Source of the DNA: Polaribacter batillariae
GTDB lineage: Bacteria > Bacteroidota > Bacteroidia > Flavobacteriales > Flavobacteriaceae
DNA length: 64,000 nucleotides
Reading direction: 5' to 3'
NCBI RefSeq assembly: GCF_017498485.1
Contig: NZ_CP071795.1
Coordinates: 3,656,501 to 3,720,500 of the forward strand
Part shown: piece after piece, positions 10,211 to 19,680 of the stretch
Layout: the number at the start of each line of letters is the position of its first letter
Position numbering within the stretch: position 1 is the stretch's first letter
Made by a program: the position numbers and the translations under genes
The notes under the pieces: model-generated
Databases searched by the model: none
What the model saw: the letters and a program-made list of their open reading frames with translations, nothing else
Told to the model about the DNA's origin: nothing

Positions 10211-10280
10211 AAGTGCTATTTTAGTTCCACAAATATCTAAAAATACTATTAAAATAACCGTTGTTTTGTAAAGATATTGT

Positions 10281-11263
10281 TTAACAGAGTTCAATACGAA
10301 TGTTTTCTTCTATAAATTTACCAATTCGCTTTTCGAGCCAAGTATTTTCTACGGCATTAAAAGACGACATAAAACCAACATGGCCACCATATTTGGGGAT
10401 TTCTAAATAGAAATTGTTATTTTTTAATGCTTCTTTTCTTGGATAACAATCTGCCGATAAAAAAGTATCATCTGTAGCATTTATTAATAAAGTAGGTCTG
10501 TCTATTTTAGGTAAATATGGCTTAGAGCTCGCTTTTTCCCAATAATCTTCTGGATTTTTAAAACCAAAAACGGGTACTGTATATAAATATTCTAAATGCT
10601 TAAATTTTGTTGCTTTAAATAATTTGTCTTTATCTAATTGATATTCTGGAAATTTATGCGCTTTTTCTAAAATTTTGTTTTTCATGGTTTTAAAGAATAT
10701 TTCTAGATACAATTTATTCTTTAACTTTTCCATTTCTATTTCTGCGGAAGCAATATCAACAGGAACAGATGTGGCAATGCCTCCTTTTATTTCTGAAGGT
10801 AAATTTTTATTGTTTTCCCCTAAATATTTCAATACTAAATTTCCGCCTAAACTAAAACCAACCAATACTATATTTTATAATTGTAGTTTTCTAAAAGGTA
10901 ATTAACCACAAATGCAACATCTTCTGTTTTTCCACTATGATAGGTGGCTAGTAGCAAATTATCTTCTCCACTGCAACCTCGTAAATTAAAACAAACCGTA
11001 TCTAATTTTCTTGAATTTAAGTATTTTGTTGTAGAGATCATGTATTTAGACTCAGCACTTCCTTCTAAACCATGTATTAATAAAACCAAGGTTTTAGAAC
11101 CCACTAGAGAAAAATCTAAATCTATAAAATCGTTATCCCAAGTTGTAATTCTTTTTCTTTTATAACTACAAACATCTTTCATAAAAAGTGGTCTGTACAT
11201 AGTATTAAAATGTCCGTTTTTAAAAGGTAAAGTAGGAGAGAAGTCCGAATTGAATATTGGCAT
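10281..11263 (-). pseudogene. YheT-family alpha/beta hydrolase, frameshifted
   Basis: The first frame (11263 to 10868) has the YheT-like N terminus (PFKNGHFNTMYRPLF), LIHGLEGS and NLRGCSG, and ends at a TAG. The second (from about 10874 to 10281) begins at IVLVGFSLGGN, the nucleophile elbow, and carries NATDDTFLS and the His of KYGGHVGF, completing a Ser-Asp-His triad. Adding one A to the A4 run at 10873-10876 gives NYKNIVLVGFSLGGN in one frame of about 327 residues, the normal family length. YheT proteins are putative esterases of unknown substrate. The same class of lesion is seen at 4696 and 8186. Confidence 0.8.
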
Positions 11264-11366
11264 TTACATATTGTTGATTAATTTTTTAAAAATACACAAA
11301 AAAATAGGATTTTTAGAAAACCACCAAATTATGATTTCTTATTTTAGCTTTTCAATACAGTTAAAG

Positions 11367-12116
11367 ATGAAAAAACACATTCCTAATTTATTAACGCTGG
11401 GCAATCTTTTTTGTGGAACCATTGCGACTATTTTTGCAGTTTATGCAGATTTTAAAACCGCTGCACTATTTGTAGTTTTAGGTATCTTTTTCGATTTTTT
11501 TGATGGATTTGCAGCACGTTTATTAAACGTTTCTGGAGAATTAGGAAAACAATTAGACTCTTTAGCAGACATGGTAACCAGTGGTGTTGTTCCTGGAATA
11601 ATTATGTTTAAAATGATTTATAGAAACAGTTATACATACTACGAACCTTTAAATATAGAGGTGTCTTTTTCTTTAGATGATGCTTCTGCAAACTTGTGCT
11701 TAATAGGTGTATTGCTAACTTTAGGTGCTTGTTATAGATTGGCAAAATTTAATATAGACACAAGGCAGTCAGATTCTTTTATAGGTTTGCCAACGCCAGC
11801 AATGAGCTTGTTTGTAATATCTTTACCTTTAATTCAAGAATATTCTAATATCGAATTTGTACAAAATTTAATTTCTAACAACTATTTTTTAATTGCGATT
11901 ACACTATTGCTAACCTATTTGATGAATGCAGAAATTGCTTTATTTTCTTTGAAATTTAAAGAATATTCTTTTAAAAAGAATATTGTAAAATACTTATTTT
12001 TATTGATTTCTTTAGTGATGATTGTTACACTTCAATATTTATCAATTCCTTTAATTATAACACTTTATGTGATTTTATCCGTATTTAGTAATTATGGGAA
12101 AAAAGCCACAGTTTAA
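11367..12116 (+). CDS. pssA: CDP-diacylglycerol--serine O-phosphatidyltransferase
   Basis: 249 residues from the ATG at 11367; the frame is open further upstream, but MKKHIPNLLTLGNLFCG is the usual N terminus. The CDP-alcohol phosphotransferase motif is present as DGFAARLLNVSG followed by GKQLDSLADM (D-G-x2-A-R-x8-G-x3-D-x3-D), and several hydrophobic helices follow. It makes phosphatidylserine, precursor of phosphatidylethanolamine, at the inner membrane. It is divergent from yheT, so the 11264-11366 gap should hold both promoters. Confidence 0.92.
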   Translation: MKKHIPNLLTLGNLFCGTIATIFAVYADFKTAALFVVLGIFFDFFDGFAARLLNVSGELGKQLDSLADMVTSGVVPGIIMFKMIYRNSYTYYEPLNIEVSFSLDDASANLCLIGVLLTLGACYRLAKFNIDTRQSDSFIGLPTPAMSLFVISLPLIQEYSNIEFVQNLISNNYFLIAITLLLTYLMNAEIALFSLKFKEYSFKKNIVKYLFLLISLVMIVTLQYLSIPLIITLYVILSVFSNYGKKATV

Positions 12117-12225
12117 ACCAGTTTTAAAATTTTATTGGCACAAAAAAATATTGAGAAATCTTCAGGTTTTTTTTAAGATTTAGCCCCTTATTTTATAATA
12201 ATTTTCAATAATAATAAAAGAGTTT

Positions 12226-14409
12226 TTATTGTCTATTTTGTGTTTCATTCGACATCCATCGCCAATTGACTTTACCATACGAATATTTGCTGTTGTTAAC
12301 AAACTTTGATTGACCTTGTAGTTTACCATTATTTTTTTTAGAAACTTTTAGTTCTAAAAGAGAATAATCTCCGTTTTCATAATTAAAAGTTTTACCATCG
12401 TCGTTATACAACTCGAATGTATTTTCTTTTGTTCCATAATGTCTTACCTCCAGAGATGTCTTATCTGTATTCTTTAACTTTTTTGATGATACCATAGGAA
12501 TTATCCCACCATCTTTTACAAAGAGAGGAATTTGTTCTAGCTTAGTCTTAATTGTGATGGTTTTACCATTCCCCACAAAAGCACCTGTATAAAAATCGTA
12601 CCAGTTGCCTTTAGGGAGCACCACTTTACGTGCTGTTTCTCCAGTAAAAACGGGTGCAACCAAAATATAGGATCCCATCATATATTGGTCGGTCACTTCC
12701 ATTCTTTTTTGCTCTTCATAAGGGTTTGTTTCTCCATCTAATTTACCTCCTATTATTAACTCTTTTGCATCAAATCCACTCTCTAAGACCATAGCTCTAA
12801 AGGGTGGAATTCCTTTTTGATGATACTTGTAAAAGGCTGTGTACAGGTAAGGCAATAGATCTTTTCTAAGTTTAATGTTGTCTCGAACGATGTTAGTTAC
12901 TTCAGGGAAACTCCATGGTTTTGTTTTACTTGCCCAGGCATTTAGCAGCATCATAGGAGAAAAACATACTGTTTGAAATCTTCTTACCCATTCTTCTGCA
13001 GATTTTGCACTGCGAATTTCTGGTGTCCATTGAAGTCCAGAAATAGAAGAATTTACCAAAGCTGTAACATAACCTTTATGGCCATAATAATCGCTATAAA
13101 TTACAAAAGGACTACTACTTGCGCCAATGTAAGATGCTCTTACTAAACCATATGTTCTTTTGTTTTGCTTTTTAAAATGATCTCCAAAAATTTTTTGAAT
13201 CATTTGTCCATATAGCTGTCGAATTTCAACGGCATCATTTCCAGAAGGAAAAGTAGCATGATCGGGCCATAACCATGAATCATAACCATCGACTTCATCG
13301 AACTTATAGCCACTAATCCCTATATCTAAATGATTTTTTTGATGATGATTTAATAGTATTTTTTGTGCTTCTGGTATCGTGTAATCAGGAACTTCACCCA
13401 GCCAAACAGTATGGCTGCCTGTATAAGGCTTTATATCTTTAAACATTGTAGAGCTCGGGGCTACATAAGGGTTTTCCCATAAGTTCACTTTTATTCCATC
13501 GTCACTAAGTGTTTTTACGAATTTCTCTGGATTTGGAAAACGAGTCGAATCCCAATCAAAAGAGCAAGGGTAAGCAAAACTTTGCCAGCCTGGTTCCAAT
13601 CCAAGAACATCTATAGGAAAATTGTATTTCTTAAAATCACTAATTTCTTTTAAAACATCGTCAGCAGTACTTGTGGTGTGCATCCTATGCCAAAAACCCA
13701 AACCCCATTTTGGGGGAAGTGTACCACCACCACAAAACAGATTGTATCTTTGAACGACCTCGAGACTTGTATTACCAGTAAAAACATATATTTCTAGTCC
13801 ATCTCCATGAATACTGGCTTCAATGGCATCAGAAAGAGGTTGTGCAGACCAATTTTCACCTGTTGTTCTATCTATTGGATCAGGTATTTTACTGTCTTTT
13901 CTATTGCCCACACCCACATGTATTTTTAGTCGCTTAGAAGTGTTAATTAAAACTCCATAACCTTTGCTTGAAACATAAAATGGTACTGGTGCGTGTGTAT
14001 AACCTTTAACACCACCATAATGATCGACTTTTAGCGTATAAACACCACCTCTTCTATTAACACCTTCAAATTCTAAACCCAATCCGTAAATTTTTTCTAA
14101 AGGATCGAGTGGCATTCGTATAATTGCTCTTTCGGGAGTAAGCTGATAGAATGTAGATGCTTTAGCAAATGGAAAAGGTGTATCACCAAGTTCTAAAATG
14201 GATGCTGTTTTTGGTGGGTTTGAATACTCCAAAGGATTTAATCCTGAAGTTCCAAAACTGGCTTTCCAAACACCTGGCATTACTTTTTCCCATTTCATGT
14301 TATTCATTCCAGAAATAAAAGTGTTCTGGGAGTAACTATGTAAGCTACATACAATTATTACTGCAAATAAAAGCTTATGCAATAAATTGTTATTTTTTGA
14401 TTTGTTCAT
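12226..14409 (-). CDS. Secreted glycoside hydrolase family 31 protein
   Basis: 727 residues with an N-terminal signal peptide (LLFAVIIVCSLHSYSQ). The GH31 catalytic barrel is recognisable from GLEFEGVNRRGG, GLGFWHRMHTT, DVLGLEPGW and GYKFDEVDGYDSW; Asp371 of KFDEVD is the likely nucleophile. The C terminus has the beta-sandwich segments KGNWYDFYTG and LYNDDGKTF. GH31 enzymes are mostly exo-acting alpha-glycosidases (glucosidase, xylosidase, galactosidase and others), and the substrate cannot be assigned. There is no T9SS sorting domain, so a periplasmic location is likely. It stands alone, without SusCD partners, next to a decayed toxin-antitoxin locus. Confidence 0.85.
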   Translation of the reverse strand: MNKSKNNNLLHKLLFAVIIVCSLHSYSQNTFISGMNNMKWEKVMPGVWKASFGTSGLNPLEYSNPPKTASILELGDTPFPFAKASTFYQLTPERAIIRMPLDPLEKIYGLGLEFEGVNRRGGVYTLKVDHYGGVKGYTHAPVPFYVSSKGYGVLINTSKRLKIHVGVGNRKDSKIPDPIDRTTGENWSAQPLSDAIEASIHGDGLEIYVFTGNTSLEVVQRYNLFCGGGTLPPKWGLGFWHRMHTTSTADDVLKEISDFKKYNFPIDVLGLEPGWQSFAYPCSFDWDSTRFPNPEKFVKTLSDDGIKVNLWENPYVAPSSTMFKDIKPYTGSHTVWLGEVPDYTIPEAQKILLNHHQKNHLDIGISGYKFDEVDGYDSWLWPDHATFPSGNDAVEIRQLYGQMIQKIFGDHFKKQNKRTYGLVRASYIGASSSPFVIYSDYYGHKGYVTALVNSSISGLQWTPEIRSAKSAEEWVRRFQTVCFSPMMLLNAWASKTKPWSFPEVTNIVRDNIKLRKDLLPYLYTAFYKYHQKGIPPFRAMVLESGFDAKELIIGGKLDGETNPYEEQKRMEVTDQYMMGSYILVAPVFTGETARKVVLPKGNWYDFYTGAFVGNGKTITIKTKLEQIPLFVKDGGIIPMVSSKKLKNTDKTSLEVRHYGTKENTFELYNDDGKTFNYENGDYSLLELKVSKKNNGKLQGQSKFVNNSKYSYGKVNWRWMSNETQNRQ

Positions 14410-14541
14410 ATTTAGAGATGTTAATAATTACTAACCTTTAGACCATGGTTAGTAGGGGATTTAAAAGTAGTAAACTTTCGATTAAGCACCAAACTCTTTA
14501 TATGCTTAAGTTTTTTTGTATAGGTTGTTACACAGGTTTTT

Positions 14542-14829
14542 TTACATCTGTAAATTCAAGTTTAGTTTCGCACCTAACGCATTGAAAATTCGCATAACTG
14601 TCTCAAAAGTTACATTTCCTGTGCTGTTTTCAAGTCTTGATATTTGAGCTTTTTTAACTCCAACTAATTCGCCTAATTGTTCTTGGGTTAGTTTTCGCTT
14701 TTTACGCGCGGTTTTTATCATATCGCCAATTAATTCGAGTTTTAACTCAAATTCATATTCATCTCTTTCCTCAGTTCCCTTTTTTCCAATTAAAAGGTCT
14801 TCTGCTTGGTCTAAAGTGTAACTTTTCAT
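14542..14829 (-). CDS. higA: HigA-type XRE antitoxin (partner toxin inactivated)
   Basis: 95 residues. The C-terminal half is a lambda-repressor-like helix-turn-helix (LTQEQLGELVGVKKAQISRL), with a charged N-terminal segment as in HigA/COG1396-type antitoxins. Its ATG overlaps the stop of the upstream toxin frame (ATGA), the usual toxin-first HigBA order. The toxin carries an internal stop, so the antitoxin now appears to be without an active partner. It may still repress its own promoter or cross-act on other HigB toxins. Confidence 0.85.
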   Translation of the reverse strand: MKSYTLDQAEDLLIGKKGTEERDEYEFELKLELIGDMIKTARKKRKLTQEQLGELVGVKKAQISRLENSTGNVTFETVMRIFNALGAKLNLNLQM

Positions 14830-15167
14830 TTCTTTTTGTTTTTAAAATATTCTTTTTTGATCCTGTTAGCTTTATTAATTTCTCTCTTATCTACTTTGCT
14901 CGTTTTCTTTATAATTCCGTGAGTAGCAAAAACTAATGTCTCTCTTTTATCCTCTTTGTCCCAAAATGCTAAAAGTCGATATTGGTTTCCTGAATAGAGC
15001 GTTCTGAACTCTCATATTTCGTCAGTCAGTTTTTTAAAGAACTTTGAGTTAGATTGCTGTTCGGCACGCCTTATATTTTGAAATATTTTCTTTCGAGCTT
15101 TGAGGTTTTGTTTTTCAATAAATTGAAATGCCTCTGCAAGTAATTTTGTTTCAAATCTTTTTATCAT
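14826..15167 (-). pseudogene. higB: HigB/RelE-type toxin with in-frame TGA
   Basis: Reading from ATG at 15167, codons 1-51 run from MIKRFETKLLAEAF to KFFKKLTDEI. Codon 52 (15014-15012) is TGA, and the same frame continues EFRTLYSGNQYRLLAFWDK to the stop at 14826, a total of 114 codons. This is the length and pattern of the Gp49/HigB-like toxin family. These commonly have an aromatic residue before EFR, so TGG to TGA is the simplest lesion. No base is missing, so this is a substitution rather than an indel. The product would be a ribosome-dependent mRNA interferase if intact. Confidence 0.8.
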
Positions 15168-15189
15168 TAAACTAAAATTAAATACATCG

Positions 15190-15197
15190 CAAATATA
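15190..15197 (-). promoter_or_regulatory. Putative -7 element of the decayed HigBA operon
   Basis: On the minus strand TATATTTG matches TAnnTTTG, 22 bases upstream of the toxin ATG at 15167. It indicates that the toxin-antitoxin transcript starts just before the toxin. No clear TTG -33 element is seen at the standard distance. Confidence 0.4.
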
Positions 15198-15245
15198 TAA
15201 AAAGTTTCGTTATGTGTAAACATTTAGTAAATTTTTAAATATGTG

Positions 15246-15385
15246 GCAACGTCTTTGTTTATAGGGTTTTACGATTTTGTCTGTGAAGAATTTCCGAAGG
15301 AAATTTAGCAGTAAGCAAAACTGCAACCAACTTTAGTGAAGCTAAAAATAGCAATTTTTATAGAAGTTATTGGTAAGTATGTGGT
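15246..15385. repeat. Structured palindromic repeat, copy 1
   Basis: This non-coding stretch shares its start (GTCTTTGTTTAT), its core hairpin GAATTTCCGAAGGAAATT at 15288-15305 and the sequence around TGCAACCAA with the stretch at 59241-59375. Both fold as nested inverted repeats. Copy 1 lies between the decayed HigBA locus and IS1380; copy 2 lies beside the restriction-modification operon. No protein frame is visible. Confidence 0.75.
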
Positions 15386-15440
15386 TTTTTTCAAAATCAA
15401 AACTAGGAGTGAGAATTCAGCAATGCTCGAAAAACAATGC

Positions 15441-16784
15441 CTAAATTTAACCCGCATTATGCATTAGGAATACACAAAAGGAGGACTTAAATCATTAATT
15501 TGGGAGAATAAGCCATCCATCCAAGGTCTTTTTTTAGTGTTTAAAGCAATCTTTAAGACCTTTCTGTTAGCATGATTTACTGTCCAAGCTCCTAATGCAA
15601 AGCAATAGACTTTTAGGGTTTTTAAAGTTGCTCGATTATGATGATTTAAGGCAAAATGTCTAAACAAACTCATTAGGTTATAAGCCACCATAATGAATCT
15701 AAAGGAAGCCTCAGTTGCCCAAAAATCCTTTAAACAAAAGTTATCTAATCCAAAGTCTTCTTTGAGTTCTTTGATTCTGTTTTCACAATCAGCTCTGGTG
15801 TTGTAGATATTCCAAACTTGGTCTAGCGGTAAATCTAGATTGGTTACATAGCAACTAAAACGATAACCAGGCAGATCATCAAAAAGTAATTTTCCAGCTG
15901 CTTTTGGACGATCTTCTACTTTCTTTTTTATGACAATATAGCGCCTTGACTTACCATCTGTATGGTTAAAAATCATCTCATTAAGCTCAATTCCTTTTGT
16001 GAGTTCTATCCAATTATCCAAACCCCAAACTGCATTTTTTATATTTGGGTACATACGTGCTGCCATAATGTAATTGAGTTGTTTGCCTTCTAGATAATCT
16101 AATAAATCTTGTGTGTAAAAACCACTATCTGCACGAACTAAACCAACTCTTTTGTCCTTTAAAGCTTCATTGAAGGTTTCTTCCATAAACTCTTTACAGC
16201 TACTACTATCTGCTGTATTGCCTGGTCTTAACCAAGCATTGGCAACCATTCTGGTTTGGCTTACAAAGGCCATTAATGGGTGATGTGAGTTCCTGCCTTT
16301 TTTATTGGGATTATAACCTTTTGCGCTACCTTGTTGCTCTCCATATCTTGTAATAACTGTGCTATCAAAATCTATAGTTAAGTTGTCAACATCTAATTGC
16401 TTGAAAAACCAATGTTGCAACTTTGGAAATACTTCTGTATTGCGCTTTTGAGAAAACTTGCCAAAAAAACGACTATAGGTACTTTGTGATGGCATACGAT
16501 TCCATCCAAAAATATCTTGCAATGTGCTATCATAACGTAACCAATCACAATGGATATAACGAGAAGCTCCTGTCCAAATACTCAACCAAAAAGCTTCAGT
16601 TATATGTGCAGGATTATAACCTGCATTAGAGCTTGGTTGAGGTAAATCTAATTGTGCTAGTTGTTCTCTAATTTCTGTTTGATCAATAAAACGCTTCATT
16701 AAGCTCATCCCTCCAAAAGGGGTGACTTTCTTACTTGAATACTCAATAGGGAGATTAACCATTTGGGTTATGTGTTAAATTCGC
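15441..16784 (-). mobile_element. IS1380-family insertion sequence
   Basis: The element contains one full-length transposase. Imperfect terminal inverted repeats can be seen: AATTTAAC at 15444-15451 and its complement GTTAAATT at 16774-16781, each close to a transposase end. Exact ends and target duplication are not resolved. IS982 is inserted immediately to the right. Confidence 0.7.
15464..16762 (-). CDS. IS1380-family transposase
   Basis: 432 residues, the normal length for this family. The start VTPFGGMSLMKRFID and the segments SIWTGASRYIHCDWLRYD and MPSQSTYSRFFGKF are characteristic. The DDE triad is visible as the Asp in LTIDFDSTV, the Asp in VRADSGFY and the Glu in TRADCENRIKELKEDFG. 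No internal stop or shift is seen, so the element could be active. It catalyses cut-and-paste transposition of the surrounding element. Confidence 0.92.
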   Translation of the reverse strand: MVNLPIEYSSKKVTPFGGMSLMKRFIDQTEIREQLAQLDLPQPSSNAGYNPAHITEAFWLSIWTGASRYIHCDWLRYDSTLQDIFGWNRMPSQSTYSRFFGKFSQKRNTEVFPKLQHWFFKQLDVDNLTIDFDSTVITRYGEQQGSAKGYNPNKKGRNSHHPLMAFVSQTRMVANAWLRPGNTADSSSCKEFMEETFNEALKDKRVGLVRADSGFYTQDLLDYLEGKQLNYIMAARMYPNIKNAVWGLDNWIELTKGIELNEMIFNHTDGKSRRYIVIKKKVEDRPKAAGKLLFDDLPGYRFSCYVTNLDLPLDQVWNIYNTRADCENRIKELKEDFGLDNFCLKDFWATEASFRFIMVAYNLMSLFRHFALNHHNRATLKTLKVYCFALGAWTVNHANRKVLKIALNTKKRPWMDGLFSQINDLSPPFVYS

Positions 16785-16789
16785 TATAA

Positions 16790-17797
16790 AGCTGAGTTCG
16801 ATTAATAAATTGTCAACTGATTAGACTTTACAGTCTGATATTTTATAGCAGGTTTTTTGGTAAAAAGCTATATGCAATAAGACCTGCGATTATGTTTGAC
16901 AAGAAATTAGTAAAACTTCTATGTCTAGAATGTTCAATTTGACAAATATTTTTGAGTTCGTCATTTACGGTTTCAATAACAGAGCGTTTACGCAGTAAAA
17001 TTTTATCACTCATTGTCATTAAAGAATTCTTCATATTGTTTTTAATATGAGTAATTAAATGCAATCCATCAGCAAAAAGTAACTGCATTAAATCTTTTCC
17101 AACATAACCTTTGTCCGCATATAACTTACCATAAATTTTATCTAAAAAAGACTTCTTTTTTAATGGCGTTCTATCATCAACATTAGCTTGGGTTATGCAG
17201 AAGTTTAGGATTTCACCTTTATCATTTATAACGATATGCAATTTAAAGCCATGGAACCATCCTATAGTGGATTTTCCAGTGGTTGCAATGCCTTTAAATA
17301 CTTTATTATTCTTAATTCGTTTGGGGCTGCAAACTCTAACAGGTGTAGAATCTACAAAAGAAATACCCGTAGAATTACCTAAACAACATGTCTTTAAAAA
17401 TAAAGTCATTGGCATGAGGTTTTGCTGCATGAGTTCTGTAAATCTATTGTATGAAACTGTAGCTGGGAAATCATCTTGCATATGCTTTTGCAAGTAATAC
17501 ACGTAAAAGTGTTTAAAGGTCCTAAAACCACTAAGCTGAAACAAAATGGTAATGGTAATTACCTCGCTATTTGACATAACACTGGGACGTTTTGATGGAT
17601 TGCCTAAAAGGTGTTTACTGACTATTTGGTCATATTCTTTACAAAATTCATCAACAAGACAGAAAATTTCAGTAATTTTAGAGTAGATTATCATAGATAG
17701 ATTTTTAGATTAATAAATTGAAATTCAATACTTTAATTTACTGAAAATCTATCTTTTTTACTAGAAAAAAATGCCTAAATTTTAATCGAACTCAGGT
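16790..17797 (-). mobile_element. IS982-family insertion sequence with target duplication
   Basis: Inverted repeats CTGAGTTCGATTAA (16792-16805) and TTAATCGAACTCAG (17782-17795) bound the transposase gene. Just outside them TATAAAG is repeated directly (16785-16791 and 17798-17804), consistent with a 5-8 base target duplication. Removing the element joins TTCGC to TATAAAGCTAATAATC. The insertion site is directly beside the IS1380 right end. Confidence 0.8.
16843..17694 (-). CDS. IS982-family transposase
   Basis: 283 residues, full length for IS982. Diagnostic segments are [15 protein letters not shown] (first Asp), [25 protein letters not shown] (second Asp) and [14 protein letters not shown] (Glu). 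The frame is intact. It moves the element defined by the flanking 14-base inverted repeats. Confidence 0.92.
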   Translation of the reverse strand: MIIYSKITEIFCLVDEFCKEYDQIVSKHLLGNPSKRPSVMSNSEVITITILFQLSGFRTFKHFYVYYLQKHMQDDFPATVSYNRFTELMQQNLMPMTLFLKTCCLGNSTGISFVDSTPVRVCSPKRIKNNKVFKGIATTGKSTIGWFHGFKLHIVINDKGEILNFCITQANVDDRTPLKKKSFLDKIYGKLYADKGYVGKDLMQLLFADGLHLITHIKNNMKNSLMTMSDKILLRKRSVIETVNDELKNICQIEHSRHRSFTNFLSNIIAGLIAYSFLPKNLL

Positions 17798-17932
17798 TAT
17801 AAAGCTAATAATCATAAGCGTTTATACAAAATTTTAAATCATCTATTGCATAATTCAGGTTTAATGAAGAATTTATTTGTTTTTTACTCAGTTCTTTGTT
17901 GTATGTGCGAGCTGTTTAACGTTTAGATGTTA

Positions 17933-18406
17933 TTAGCCCCACCTTTCCACTTTTTTACAATAATCTAGATATTCTTTCCCAAAATCTCTTCGCAATCGTG
18001 GTTCTTCAACAAGGATTATAAAAATGTTAAAAGCGATGAATATTAATAATAAATAAATGAGCAATTGATAAGATTTAAAGAATATTGTTTCTCCCATTAG
18101 TATCGTTAAAACACCAATATACATGGGGTTTCTAGAAAACTTATAAAGACCTTTTATGACTAATCGTTTTGTGGGATCAGCTGGAGATAGTGTTCCTTTG
18201 CCATCGATAGCAAAGCTTCTTATGCAAATAAGCATCATAAAAAAGCCAAGTGTAAATATGAGCATCCCCAAATAATGAGATATTTTTAACTGCTGAGTAA
18301 GCATGTCATTTAACTTTGGCTCTACAATTAGAAAAGGTATTAGTCCGACAACTGTACCAGATTGCAGAATCGTGAAAACAAAATTGCGAAGTAATAGTAA
18401 TTTCAT
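17933..18406 (-). CDS. Isoprenylcysteine carboxyl methyltransferase-like membrane protein
   Basis: 157 residues with four or five hydrophobic helices. The PEMT/ICMT-family C-terminal signature is NPMYIGVL followed by EEPRLRRDFGKEYLDYCKKV. In bacteria these SAM-dependent membrane enzymes methylate small lipids or isoprenoids, and their substrates are mostly unknown. The gene stands alone between the IS982 element and lptB. The ATG at 18406 begins directly with the first membrane helix. Confidence 0.8.
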   Translation of the reverse strand: MKLLLLRNFVFTILQSGTVVGLIPFLIVEPKLNDMLTQQLKISHYLGMLIFTLGFFMMLICIRSFAIDGKGTLSPADPTKRLVIKGLYKFSRNPMYIGVLTILMGETIFFKSYQLLIYLLLIFIAFNIFIILVEEPRLRRDFGKEYLDYCKKVERWG

Positions 18407-18652
18407 AATTCATTTTAGAACTACACTGTCTAATATTCATTTTTAGGTTAGACATTTTAATGTATAACTCACAACTTTATGTATGAAAAACTACTTTGGC
18501 TGATGGTTAACTTTATAACAACAAATTTAGAAAAATATTTATCTGATTTAAAGTAAAAAAATAACTTGGGTTCTCTAAAACACTGGTTAATGATTAGGTA
18601 AAAGAGTTTTTTCTACACAATTCATCAACAACCTTATGGTATGTAGGGAATT

Positions 18653-19396
18653 TTAATTTTTAAAAAATCTACTTTTTTTCAGTTCGAAATCTTTTCCTAA
18701 ATATACTTTACGTACCATTTCGTCTGCCGCCAATTCTTCTGGAGTTCCTTCTTTTAAAATACCTCCATTATACATTAAGTAGGTTTTATCTGTAATTGCT
18801 AAGGTGGCTTGTACATCGTGGTCGGTTATTAAAATACCAATATTCTTGTTTTTTAATTGTGCTACAATGCTTTGTATATCTTCTACAGCAATAGGATCTA
18901 CACCTGCAAAAGGTTCGTCTAATAAAATAAATTTTGGGTCAGAAGCCAAACATCTCGCAATTTCTGTTCTACGTCTTTCTCCACCAGATAATAAATCTCC
19001 TCTGTTTTTACGAACATGCCCAATGTTAAACTCTTCAATTAAAGATTCGAGTTTTATTTTCTGTTCTTTTTTAGACAACCCTGTAAATTGCAAAACAGAC
19101 ATGATGTTATCTTCTACAGATAATTTTCTAAAAACAGAAGCTTCTTGCGCCAAATAACCAATTCCTTTTTGCGCACGTTTGTACATGGCATCCTCGGTTA
19201 TTTCTTCGTCATTTAAATAAATATGACCTGCATTTGGTTTTACCATTCCAACAATCATGTAAAAAGAAGTTGTTTTTCCGGCTCCATTTGGTCCTAATAA
19301 TCCAATAATTTCACCTTGCTGAACTTCCAAAGAAATTCCTTTTACTACTTTTCTACTTCCGTAAATTTTTTGAATGTTATCTGCTCTTAAAATCAT
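18653..19396 (-). CDS. lptB: LPS export ABC transporter ATP-binding protein
   Basis: 247 residues. Walker A is GPNGAGKTT (about residues 34-42), the signature is LLSGGERRRTEIARCL, Walker B is FILLDEPFAGVDP, and the H-loop is ITDHDV. These match LptB, the cytoplasmic ATPase that with LptFG extracts lipopolysaccharide from the inner membrane. It lies downstream of kdsD, tatC and the AhpD-like gene on the same strand, a grouping often seen in flavobacteria. A 284-base gap separates it from the latter, so it probably has its own promoter. Confidence 0.93.
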   Translation of the reverse strand: MILRADNIQKIYGSRKVVKGISLEVQQGEIIGLLGPNGAGKTTSFYMIVGMVKPNAGHIYLNDEEITEDAMYKRAQKGIGYLAQEASVFRKLSVEDNIMSVLQFTGLSKKEQKIKLESLIEEFNIGHVRKNRGDLLSGGERRRTEIARCLASDPKFILLDEPFAGVDPIAVEDIQSIVAQLKNKNIGILITDHDVQATLAITDKTYLMYNGGILKEGTPEELAADEMVRKVYLGKDFELKKSRFFKN

Positions 19397-19680
19397 TTTT
19401 TACGTGTGATTGTTAAAATGTGTAATTGTTTAATTGTATTCATTCTAATTGAGTAAAAGTAAAAAATAAAATTAGGTTACTTCTTAATTTGCTCATAAAC
19501 TGGATTAAAATTAAACGATTATACTTGCTTTTTAAAAATATTATAAAAAAGAGTTTCGTTTGCATCCATTAAAAAAACAAATGATTTCTTTTTTAAATGA
19601 CTGAAGATTTAAGACTTTTCATTTAAATCTTGAAACTGTTTGTTACTGAAAACTGAAACTGCAACTGAAAACTAAAAAAC

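Noticed and set aside
15012..15014. TGA read as selenocysteine in the toxin
   Set aside because: The family does not use selenocysteine there, no SECIS-like hairpin follows and no selenium genes are seen. A tryptophan-to-stop change is simpler.
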